Under the pieces are notes generated by a model. That model worked only from the letters and a program-made list of their open reading frames with translations, was not told where the DNA came from and did not search any database. From Verpa conica (taxonomy: Eukaryota > Ascomycota > Pezizomycetes > Pezizales > Morchellaceae), in contig JAUFSD010000025.1 in assembly GCA_033030425.1 (NCBI GenBank), forward strand, positions 496,001 through 560,000: a stretch of 64,000 nucleotides of DNA, in the 5' to 3' direction. Positions 46,809-56,240 of the stretch are shown one piece after another; within the stretch, counting starts at the first letter, position 1, and each line of letters begins with the position of its first letter. Position numbers and translations under genes: made by a program.

Positions 46809-47966
46809 ATGACTTCTAGTTCCTATCCTGCCAGAGTTCTCCACCTAATTGAGAGTGGTGCTTTCACCCGTCAAAGTCTTCCTTACTCTATGCCTAGGAG
46901 AAGCTCCCTGGAGGCAGAAGTGGAGAAAATCTGGAGAGATTGGATGGCTACGAGACAGAACCAAGTTGTTGCTATATCACCTATTACCTACCTTAAACTC
47001 TATGACAGATTCCATGGGGGGGAAACAGGACTGCTAGCATCTATTGCAGAGCATGAAGGTGCTATTAGAACCTTCTCCTACTATCCTTCTTCTCTTGGAC
47101 CATTGGAGATTAGGGATTCCGAGGGAGTTGTTTTAGGATACAGGTTTAAGATAGAGCCAGCTCTTCTTGATACCTTAAGGGAATCAGATACTTTACTGCC
47201 AGATAGAACTCCTAGGAGAAGAGGTGGTGGAGGGGATCCTGAAGCTCGTGGAGTTTTTGATACTAGACATTATGCAATCTGGGCTGATTACATGCATGTT
47301 ATGAAGGAGACTAAAGAGATGCATCAAGATCAGCCAGCTTCGGGTACTTGGTTGGCTCAGAACATGGGATTGTTTAAAGCTATGTCTCATGAGCTGAGAA
47401 TGAGGGATCCTGAGCAATATGTTAGGCTTACGGGAGCTGTTACTAAACAGATGCTGAAGTACAAGTCCAGATCAGGAGAGGTTTTGAAGCCTGTTGCTGG
47501 TGCGTGGCATGGAGTCTGTATCAATAGGGGACAGACAGGTGATGTTTCAGCTTCTCATCAGGACTGGATGGATCTACCTAGCAGCTATAATGCAGTTGCA
47601 CCGTATGGTGATGGCTTTACAGGTGGGGACTTGATTCTTTGGCAACTAAAAATGAGAGTTCAGGTATCAATTGGTGAAGGCTTTATGTTTATGGGTGCTA
47701 TTATTGCTCATAAGGTGACTGAGATTACTTCTGGAGTCAGGAATAGTATTGACCTGTTTGTGCATAAGAGTACGTTTGATGTTTTGGATAAAGCTAATGC
47801 TAGGGCTGGTATACCAAAACGGGGAAAGAAAGAGAAGAAAAAAAGGAGAGAGAAGGATTTAAAACAGAGTAGGAAGGAGCATCAGGTAGTGAGAAAGGGA
47901 TTGAGGGAAGATAAAAGGGAAAGGCAACAGGGTTCGGATCAGGTCAAAGGAAAATGTCTCGGTTAA
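46809..47966 (+). CDS. Predicted 2-oxoglutarate/Fe(II) dioxygenase, Helitron-associated (copy 1)
   Basis: Intronless, 385 residues. N-terminal half: a region kept in all copies (SGAFTRQSLPYSMPR; GYRFKIEPALL; RGVFDTRHYAIWADY). The C-terminal double-stranded beta-helix follows from about residue 228: VAGAWHGVCINRGQTGDV, SASHQDWMD with H250-x-D252, YGDGFTGGDLILWQL, and IIAHKVTEITSGVRNS with H301 and, ten residues on, R311. This is the iron triad plus 2-oxoglutarate-binding Arg of the superfamily; layout and transposon context recall fungal TET/JBP-like enzymes, but the substrate is unknown. The tail is Lys/Arg-rich, fit for nucleic-acid binding or nuclear import. Convergent with the Rep/helicase gene. 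The ATG is shared with the paralogous fragment at 44350. Confidence 0.8.
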   Translation: MTSSSYPARVLHLIESGAFTRQSLPYSMPRRSSLEAEVEKIWRDWMATRQNQVVAISPITYLKLYDRFHGGETGLLASIAEHEGAIRTFSYYPSSLGPLEIRDSEGVVLGYRFKIEPALLDTLRESDTLLPDRTPRRRGGGGDPEARGVFDTRHYAIWADYMHVMKETKEMHQDQPASGTWLAQNMGLFKAMSHELRMRDPEQYVRLTGAVTKQMLKYKSRSGEVLKPVAGAWHGVCINRGQTGDVSASHQDWMDLPSSYNAVAPYGDGFTGGDLILWQLKMRVQVSIGEGFMFMGAIIAHKVTEITSGVRNSIDLFVHKSTFDVLDKANARAGIPKRGKKEKKKRREKDLKQSRKEHQVVRKGLREDKRERQQGSDQVKGKCLG

Positions 47967-48106
47967 TTACTTTGTATTTCATGTTAGTGTTTTAGGAGAC
48001 TGTACTGGAGAGAAGAGAGAAGTCAAATTGGTGGAAACAAATTGTACGGTGGCAAATAACTATTATATTTTTCTTTATTTTGTACTGAAGCCAGCTACGT
48101 AAAAAT

Positions 48107-48330
48107 ACAGCTGCCATCTCTACTAATACAGCTATCTCCCCGCTAATACAGCTATCTACGCCAATACAGCTATCTACGCCAATACAGCTATCTACGCCAA
48201 TACAGCTATCTACGCCAACACAGCTATCTACGCCAATACAGCTATTTCCGCCTATACAGCTATTTCCGCCTATACAGCTATTTCCGCCTATACAGCTATT
48301 TCCGCCTATACAGCTAACTCCGCCCAAACA
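48107..48330. repeat. 15-16-bp tandem repeat between convergent genes
   Basis: About 14 units of TACAGCTATTTCCGCC and variants (TACAGCTATCTACGCCAA). Beyond 48330 it degrades into a CAGCTAC-rich tract to about 48480. The frame at 47992-48327 is an artefact. Confidence 0.85.
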
Positions 48331-48526
48331 GCTACCTTCATCAACACAGCTACTTCTACGCCAACACAGCTACAACCGCCAACAAAGCTACTACTGCTAA
48401 TACAAAAATCTCTGTTAGCACAGCTACAATGCCTACTATAGCTGCTGCCACTATTACAGCTACCACCGTTACTACTACTGTTACCTTCACTACTATTGCC
48501 ACATTAAGAGATGATGGATTTAACAG

Positions 48527-51500
48527 TTATATAGCTATCAATGCTTCAAGACGCTTATACTCTTGAATAGCTTCTTGATCAGCTTTGATAGCTAGAGGGT
48601 CAAATGAGCTAATAGCTATATCTTTCCATCGTTTAGCTCTACTTATTGCTGTATAGGCTTGACCAACGCTGAAGACTGTAGCATCTAATGTCAAGCAGAT
48701 TCTATTCAATGACAAGCCCTGAGTTTTATGGATAGTGAGTGCAAAAGCATTCTGAATTGGTAGCTGAGTACGTGAATATGCAATGCCGTTGTGGTGGAAA
48801 TACACAGTGTGCAGCTGTATTTCTACCATCTATATTTCAATGCGTATTAGTAAGTAATTCTATCAAGCTTTATTACTAATACAAATTAATTTGAAGTACT
48901 TACACGTATGCCTTCTATGGTAGGAAATGCTACTGTTGGCAACCCATTATCTCTCAACTCTATGATAACACCACAAGTGCCATTTGATATTCCCAAAGCC
49001 ATCATTATGTTATTAAGAAACATGACTTTAGCACCTGGTTCACAAACCACTTCAGCAGGATAGTTAGTACCCATTTTGAATGTGCGAGAGTTCTGACTTC
49101 CTTCTAGTTGTCTCCCTTCTTCACGGTCTATTGCATATTGTATATGTTTTCGATTGTCCGGTAAAGAGTCAAGCAAAAGACTGTTGATGCTTGTGGCTGT
49201 TTGGCGGAGAGATACTAAGTGGGTTGTAAGATAGGTTTGATCCCGTGTTTGAAAGCTTTGAATTTTTTGATTGATAAGTTGTTGGCTATGAGGGCTAATA
49301 TAACCAAAACGGAGGTCATTTAGCATCTGAAAAAACTCCAAGTCTTCATTCTGACGTATAGAGTTTTTCAGGAACAGAGGGCTAAAGAGTTTCCAAAGAT
49401 TGGAGTGAAAGACTTTTAAGCCGGTAACTGGTGGAAGCTGCAAGAGATCTCCTAGACAGATGACATGGATATTGCCAAAAGGTCTAATATTGTTGTGAAG
49501 ACGGGCAAATAAAGAGGATACAAACTCAAAAAGGTCTGTGTTTACCATTGAAATCTCATCAATAACTATAACTCTGACTTTTTGCAAAATCAGAGTCTTT
49601 TCGGGTGACTGAAATACACTTGACTTAAAGCCACCTCCGTCAGAACCACCTATATGTAGTGCAGAATGGATTGTTTGGCCATTGATATTATTTGCAGCAA
49701 TACCTGTGGGTGCAAGAAGGAGATATGGAAGGTGTTGACTTGTAAACCATTGTTGAAGGGCACGCAACAAGTATGATTTCCCTGTACCAGCAGGACCAGT
49801 GATAAAAAGCTTAACACTTGGGCTTGTAGGGCGGGTTCCAGTAATAGCTTGAGTTATTTTGCTGTAGGCTTGATACTGTTCAGGCTGGAGATCAAAAACA
49901 ATAGCTTGGTTGAGGGCGGGAGGAGGTAGATGTTGCAACTCTAGGAGTTGGTTATTGATAATGGCTTTAACTGACTGGCTTGTTGTTGCTGTTATAGTAT
50001 CGATAAGTTCCAAATAGATATCTGATAGGTGAAGACGTGTGAGTTGAATTTCTTGCTTGTACGTTGAAAGGAGTTGGTGATAAAGTCTGGGGTGCCTGGC
50101 TAACAGATGTTCTTTATAGGAACTGTATTGCCCATGGCCTGCAATCTCATCATCTGATCTCCAAGAATCAAGTTCGAGAAGCTTGTAGAAGAAAAAAGAT
50201 TCACCATCTGCAAGTCTTCGGTAGGCAGTTCTGATTAATATAAGCTATGAGAGTATTAGTATTGAACCAGTAATGAGCAGGTACAGGAAAGAATAACCTT
50301 TTGACGGGCATAGACAAAGCTGCCAGTATTATCTTTCCAGAATTTAGTTTTGCTTCTACGTTGATGACGTTCTATTTTATACTGGGAATGATATTTGAAG
50401 TAGGTTAATGATTCGAAGGGGTAGCCAAAGGGTCTTGCAAAGTACTTGTCAATGGCATCTGGGTAGTAAGGTGAGTCTCCGTCTTCTTCTTGTTCTAATA
50501 GCCAAGCAGGTTTGACTACAGAGATGCGTTCTGTTGGAGTAGACGTTGGAAGATAAATGCAACCACTTGACATTTGAAATATAGGAAAGCTAAGAAGTAG
50601 GACCATGCATTCCATGGAACCCATTCTACGTGACAGTAAATGAGATAATGTATGATCGTTGCTCTGGATATTGACAAGGGATTTAGGTTCAGCTTTGGTG
50701 ACGTATTTTGAAATATACTTTGCCAAACCACCTGAAGTGCAGTATTGTACGTTGCAATGAGCTTGCCAGAGCAGTAGGAGCTGGGGTGAATAAGGAACAA
50801 CATAACGGTCTGCTTCTGTCAACCTCCGGTAGGTATATCTGATCTCTCCGTGCTTTTGATAGGTTACTAATGAAAGTTCTGCAGGAAAGCCTTTACGGCA
50901 AGGACCAGTCATTGTATCATCTCTACCACAAAGCCTGATATCACAACGGTGAATCTGGTGATCAAGTACTAGCTGATATAGCTCAGGCTCCAGTACAGTA
51001 TCAGGGATATCAGCACGGATAAAATTGATTTCAATCAACTCTTGTTGAGTCTTCTCCGTCCATAAAAGTGAGTGAGTATGGATTGCACCTCTTAACTGGA
51101 ATTCATGACGTTCCACCAACTCCCGCAACTGACCAAAGCCAGAAACCTTATGCTCTCTAAAGTATGCTGTCTTTACCCAATGCCATCTTTCATAATAGTA
51201 CTGAACAGCATCCCATGGGCGGTTTGAAGGAAGAGTATCATGATTACCTGACTGGAGTAGAATCTGCTGATATTGAGACCAGCGTTCTGAGAAGGTTGTG
51301 GTAACAAATAGAGTAGGGATTCCAAATGTTTGAAGCATGCAGCGGACCTTTGCTTCTGCTCCAATAAAGAAAGAATCACCAGTACGTATAAACTTGGGAA
51401 CAGTTGTTGTCAATTCTTCATTGACTATTGACCATGGACCATACTGACTTGGTTGTAGGAGTTGAGTTATGGTATATCTCTGATCAGCTGAGCGCTGGGC

Positions 51501-52275
51501 TTGACCTTTAGTCAGACGGATATTATTTTGAAAGATACGGGAGGCTTCAATCTCCATATATGTCCATGCTGACCAATAGTGATCATCACGGAAGTGAGAA
51601 ATCACTGAGTTAAGCTTCAGCTTTGCATCTGCAAGGCGGGTGTTGTGGTAAGGTGTTCTGTCTTCCTTTGCTGGTAGAGTCCACTGACCGTAGCCCCAAG
51701 GATACAATACTGGAAACAATAGAGGTTCTATTGCAGGATCTGAGCGGGATAGTCCAATAGGACTACTAGGAGATGACTGATTTGGAAGAGAGCCAACAGG
51801 TAAGCGGAAGTTACGGTGGTCTTCATTTGTTGTATCTGGTGGGTAATTGAAAGAATTTAGGATAATATCTGGACGGTTCAATGGTCTTGATTCTTCTTGA
51901 CTACTTAAAGTGGAAAGGGATGCTGTTGGTAGAGAATGCAGTTGAAGTTCAGTTCTGACATCATAACGGAGAAATAGTGGATTGTGCTGGAGAAGCCAGC
52001 TGCGGCAAAGCTCCAGCTGGTGAGTATCATGTCCTCCGTCAAATACATTTCTAGAGCTCTCTAGAAAAGCTCCAATACAGCCACTAAAAAGTGCAATAGC
52101 ACGAGGATTTTTAGACAAGCTCATTTTGCCTGCAATATACTATTAGTGAGGTTTACAGAAGGATAGTAAGTAAAAGAATTACCTGTTACTGTTCTGTAGG
52201 TTGAATATGGGTTTATATGCTCCGAATGACTGACGGTTCTTCCTAAGTTTGTTTGTAGAGAAATTGGACTAAGAA
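48527..52275 (-). pseudogene. Helitron Rep/Pif1-helicase gene, unit 1 (first exon truncated)
   Basis: Exons 52183-52275 (remnant), 50298-52124 (running to the acceptor at about 52129), 48904-50244 and 48527-48829; phases agree and all three main exons are open (about 1156 residues from the internal Met). Rep domain: HUH motif in RGAIHTHSLLW (about residue 350 of the second exon) and the two-Tyr motif KYISKYVTKAE. Helicase: Walker A GPAGTGKSYLL, Walker B VIVIDEISMV, GDLLQLPPV, and a C-terminal ALTIHKTQGLSLNR...VGQAYTAISRAK. These nick and unwind DNA in rolling-circle transposition. The first coding exon, complete in unit 2, is cut at 52275 by the start of unit 2, so a full-length protein cannot be made. 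Confidence 0.85.
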
Positions 52276-52559
52276 CTAGCAATGGGTGGTGGATACTGGG
52301 AGCGCTTGGGTGGCTTGGGTGGCTTGGGTGGCTGGTGGTTACCCGGCTTACCCCTTTGTGTTGACTGGCGACGTCAGCGTACCTCTCCTGCTTGCTACCC
52401 CCCTATTGCTACCGACAAACACCTATCTACTGCCATATCGACTGGTTTTTGCTGCTTGTGAGTACCCCCCCATTTAGACGTCATTTGCATGCTTCGCTGA
52501 CCTCCATATCGACCCCCATATCGACCCCCATATCGACCTCCCTGCTGGCCTCGATTCCC

Positions 52560-53170
52560 TGTCTATTTAGACCTCTTTTCGCCACCTATTAGGACCTCTA
52601 TTCGCCCCCTATTAGGACCTCTATTCGCTGTCTATTGGGACCTCTTTTCGCCGCCTATTGGGACCTCCATTCGCCGCCTTTTCTGACGTCTCTCCGAGAC
52701 CGACTGACTGCCTGGACCTCGACCAGACAGCGACTCTCTGTCCCCCGTACCCTGGCTGCGAACCTCTGCTTTTCTGGACCTCGACCGGACAGGGACTGCC
52801 TGCTTGCCTGCTTGCCTGCTTTCGGACAGCGAACCTCTAACCACCTGGACCTCGATCGGACAGCAACTCTCTGTCTCTCGTGCCCTAGGAGCGAACTTCT
52901 GCCCACCTGGACCTCGACTGCGCGCCTGCTTTGCCCAGCAGCAACCCCCCCCCCTAGGAACGAACCTCTGCCTACCTGGACCTCGACCAGACCTCGACTG
53001 CGCGCCTGCTTCGCCCAGCAGCAACCCCCCCCCTAGGAGCAAACCTCTGCCTACCTGGACCTCGACCGGACCTCGACTGCGCGCCTGCTTCGCCCAACAG
53101 CAACCCCCCCCCCTAGGAACGAACCCCTGCAGCAGAGACCTCCTCTGGACCTCGACCGGACAGCGACTGC
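52560..53170. repeat. Minisatellites in the unit 2 leader, part 1
   Basis: 52560-52685 is a 22-bp-type repeat, CCTATT(A/G)GGACCTC(T/C)ATTCGCC. 52690-53170 repeats the GACCTCGACC.GACA.CGACT / CAGCAGCAACCCCCC blocks also seen at 45260-45945. All long frames across it are artefacts. Confidence 0.85.
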
Positions 53171-53299
53171 CTGTCTCCCGCGCGCTGACAGCAAACTTCT
53201 GCTTATTAGAGACTGACTCTTGTCTGCAAGCACTCCATATTGCCCATATATCGTTCCTGCGCTGACAATATACAGACAACAAATTGACGGTGTCTCTAT

Positions 53300-53565
53300 C
53301 TTGATCCTGTTCTTGACCCGTTCCCGTTCTCGACCTGTTCCCGTTCTCGTTCTCGACCTGTTCCCGTACTCGATCCAGTTCCCGTTCTCAATCCGGTTCC
53401 CGACCTGTTCCCGATCCTGTTCCCGACCTGTTCCCGTTCTCGACCTGTTCCCGTTCTCGACCTGTTCCCGTTCTCGACCTGTTCCCGTTCTCAATCTAGT
53501 TCCCGTTCTCAATCCGGTTCCCGACCCGTTCTCGATCCTGTTTCCGCCAGTTCACATTCTCGACC
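53300..53565. repeat. CTGTTCCCGTTCTCGA minisatellite
   Basis: About 15 units of 15-16 bp, (CTCGACCTGTTCCCGTT)n with variants, occupying the same leader position as the CTCGCTCC arrays of the other oxygenase copies but with a diverged unit. Confidence 0.85.
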
Positions 53566-53624
53566 TCTTTTCACAAGCAATATAAGGTTAGTTTTTCCCG
53601 TTAGTTCTTTATGTGCGTTTTCAA

Positions 53625-53820
53625 CAGTGCGAGTGCGAGTGTGGGTGCGGATTTGGGTGTGGGTGTGGGTGCGGGTGCGGGTGCGGGTGCGGGTGTGGGT
53701 GCGGGTGCGAGTGTGGGTGCGGGTGCGGGTGCGAATGCGAGTGCGGGTGCGGGTGCGGGTGCGAATGCGAGTGCGGGTGCGGGTGCGGGTGCGAATGCGA
53801 GTGCGGGTGCGAATGCGGGG
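53625..53820. repeat. GCGGGTGCGGGT microsatellite-like array
   Basis: Roughly 33 hexamers of GCGGGT/GCGAGT/GTGGGT. The G-rich strand runs with four-per-turn G clusters, so it could form quadruplex-like structures; that is inference. It explains the odd Cys/Gly, Val/Arg and Ala/Gly frames at this place. Confidence 0.9.
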
Positions 53821-54206
53821 GTGAGGACTCTGGTCCATACGTTCACTTTACATAAAACGGTAAACTCCATAGACCGCTTTCGGCTGTACATGTACAGTTG
53901 ATTGGGAGTTTAACGGTAAAGTGTGGCATTTCGGTTGGGAGGATACGGCTTTTTTAGCCCTATTCTGCAGCTCACGGGAGTTGTGCCGGAACGCCTAGGT
54001 GGAGGGCTTGCCACACGTTCTTCCCAGCGAGGGGGGGGGCTCGAGGGAGTTATACCGATCCCCTAGGTGGAGGGTTGCCACACATTCTTCCCAGCGAGGG
54101 GGGGAAACTCGCGGGAGTTATACCAATCTCCTATATGGAGGGCTACCATATATTAACCTGACCAACTATTAGTGAAAGAGAAAGGCTAACGGGAAATCCT
54201 TTAGAT

Positions 54207-55526
54207 ATGAATTCTACTCCTGGTTCACCTAGTTCTCTCAGTTCTCTTACCTCTCTTGGTTCTCCTACTCCTCCCGGTTCACCTATTCCTCCTGGTTCAC
54301 CTATTCCTCCCGGTTCACCTTACAGTTCACCCACTCTTCCTGATTCCTCTACTGTACCAGATAGCTTCTACTACAACGGTAGAGAGAACTCCAATAGGGT
54401 TAAGCATTATATTGATACTGGAGCTTTTACCAGACAGAGTCTTCCATATCCTATGCCTAGAGGAAGTTCTCTAGAAACTGAGGTTGAGAAAATTTTTGTT
54501 GCGTGGCAGGAGACTAGAAAGGATAAAACTGTTTTACGGTCTCCTATTTCTTATAATCTCTTGCTGGAGAGATCTAAAGGAGAACCAGGACTTATGCCAG
54601 AGATTGCTGAGTATGAGAAAGCTATCAAAAGCTTTACTTGGTGTCCTTCGAGCTTGGGAACCTTAGAGATTAAAGATAAAAGAGGGCATCTTTTGGGATA
54701 TCGGTTCAAAATTCCTCAGAATCTTTTAGAGACTTTGAAGGAATCTGATTCCATGTTGCCTGTGAAGGCAGCTAGGAAGCAAGGAGGTGGAGGACAAGTT
54801 GAGGCACGAGGAGTTTATGACAATAGGCATTATGCTGTTTGGGCAGACTATAGCAAGAGGATTAGACAGAGTAAAGAGATGGAGAAAGATGAGCCAGCTG
54901 CTGGGAATTGGGTTGCTACGAATAATGATTTATTCAAAGCTATGACTCACGAACTGAGGATGATTGCTCCAGATCAGTATGTGAGGCTTACTGGCAATAT
55001 TGGTAAGTTTATGAAGAGGTTTACTAATAAAGCTGGTGAGCCTTTGAAGCCAGTTGCAGGAGCGTGGCATGGTGTTTGTATTAATAGGGGGCAGACTGGT
55101 GATGTGTCTTCTAGCCATCAAGATTGGATGGATCTGCCTAGTTCCTACAATGCAGTTGCACCGTATGGAGATGGCTTTACTGGAGGGGACTTGATTTTAT
55201 GGCAGTTGAAGATGAGAATTCAGTTGTCTATTGGGGAGGGATTTATGTTTATGGGAAGTATAATTGCTCATAAAGTGACTGATATTACAGGAGGCGTGAG
55301 AAACAGTATTGACTTGTTTGCTCACAAGAGTACTTTTGCTGTTCTGGATAGGTATAATGAGAGAAATGGAAGAGGGAGATATGGGAAAAAGGCGGGAGAG
55401 CTTAGAATGGAAAAAGGAAGGAAGGAAAAGAAAAAAAAGAATAGGTTAGGGAGAATGGGACAGAGAGATGAGAAAAGAGAAAGGCAAAGTGCGTTGGGAT
55501 TGATTAAAGGGAAGTGTGAGGGTTAG
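54207..55526 (+). CDS. Predicted 2-oxoglutarate/Fe(II) dioxygenase, Helitron-associated (copy 2)
   Basis: Intronless, 439 residues; diverged from copy 1 but collinear. It has an extra N-terminal Pro/Ser/Gly repeat (GSPIPPGSP type) of about 55 residues. The core reads VAGAWHGVCINRGQTGDV, SSSHQDWMD (H304, D306), YGDGFTGGDLILWQLKMR and IIAHKVTDITGGVRNS (H355, R365), so the iron and 2-oxoglutarate residues are kept. The tail is Lys-rich. The order of conservation, strongest around the active site, suggests selection on activity. The leader has the GTACATGTACAGTTGA palindrome block (about 53886) as in copy 1. Its 3' end faces the Rep/helicase 3' end across a 17-bp minisatellite. Confidence 0.8.
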   Translation: MNSTPGSPSSLSSLTSLGSPTPPGSPIPPGSPIPPGSPYSSPTLPDSSTVPDSFYYNGRENSNRVKHYIDTGAFTRQSLPYPMPRGSSLETEVEKIFVAWQETRKDKTVLRSPISYNLLLERSKGEPGLMPEIAEYEKAIKSFTWCPSSLGTLEIKDKRGHLLGYRFKIPQNLLETLKESDSMLPVKAARKQGGGGQVEARGVYDNRHYAVWADYSKRIRQSKEMEKDEPAAGNWVATNNDLFKAMTHELRMIAPDQYVRLTGNIGKFMKRFTNKAGEPLKPVAGAWHGVCINRGQTGDVSSSHQDWMDLPSSYNAVAPYGDGFTGGDLILWQLKMRIQLSIGEGFMFMGSIIAHKVTDITGGVRNSIDLFAHKSTFAVLDRYNERNGRGRYGKKAGELRMEKGRKEKKKKNRLGRMGQRDEKRERQSALGLIKGKCEG

Positions 55527-55749
55527 TTTTGTTTGCTTTATATTTTTTGTTTTCTTTCTCTACTATGTAACAATTGCAATTGCAATTTTTTGCACGATAC
55601 TATTATTGGTATAAGTACTTTTGCTATGACTATTATTACAACTACGAGAACAATACCAGCATGAGAAACACGAACACTACTACTACAAACTCTAGTATTG
55701 CTACTACTACAGCTACCGGAGTCATAAAGCTAACACAGCAACTGTATTA

Positions 55750-56180
55750 ATGGAGCAGCTATACTATCAGATTCATGATGCTACCAGATCTACCGTACTA
55801 CCAAACTCACTATACTACCACCATTCAACCAAACCACCAAGCTACCAGCTCTACAACGCTACCAGATCCACAACGTTGTCAGATCCGCAAAACTACCAGA
55901 TTCACAACGCTCCCAGATTCACAACGCTACCAGATTCACAACGCTACCAGATTCACAACGCTACCAGATTCACAACGCTACCAGATTCACAACGTTACCA
56001 GACTTCCCACTTCTATCACTCAATTGGAGTTACTAAGCTGCCGGAGCCACCACGCTGCCAGAGCCACCACGCTGCCAGAGCCACCACGCTGCCAGAGCCA
56101 CCACGCTGCCAGAGCCACCACGCTGCCAGAGCCACCACGCTGCCAGAGCCACCACGCTGCCAGAGCCACCACTATTCTAC
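55750..56180. repeat. 17-bp minisatellites between convergent genes
   Basis: Two successive arrays with 17-bp units: CAACGCTACCAGATTCA (about 55865-56000) and CCAGAGCCACCACGCTG (about 56040-56170). Because 17 is not a multiple of three, all frames stay open and give 17-residue protein repeats; these are artefacts. Confidence 0.88.
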
Positions 56181-56240
56181 CGCCACTATTAGTTTCATTT
56201 TCACTATAATAGCTATATCAATACATGATAGATTTAATAC

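Larger units (their letters stand above)
44922..52275 (-). mobile_element. Helitron-type unit 1 (7.35 kb)
   Basis: Contains the minus-strand Rep/helicase gene (48527-52275, first exon cut off) and the convergent plus-strand oxygenase (46809-47966). On the Rep strand the left edge reads ATTGCTAG followed by T, the CTRR-T form of a Helitron 3' end. The same edge is repeated at 52276. I see no clear subterminal hairpin next to it, so the terminus is a proposal. The right edge is where unit 2 starts. Confidence 0.7.

Noticed and set aside
48107..48330. Regular short repeats resembling a CRISPR array
   Set aside because: The units are contiguous 15-16-bp tandem repeats without unique spacers, in a eukaryotic genome. 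It is a minisatellite.
53601..53901. Cys/Gly, Ala/Pro and Arg/Thr repeat proteins
   Set aside because: Six reading frames of one GCGGGT hexamer array; no start context, no conservation in the other units.
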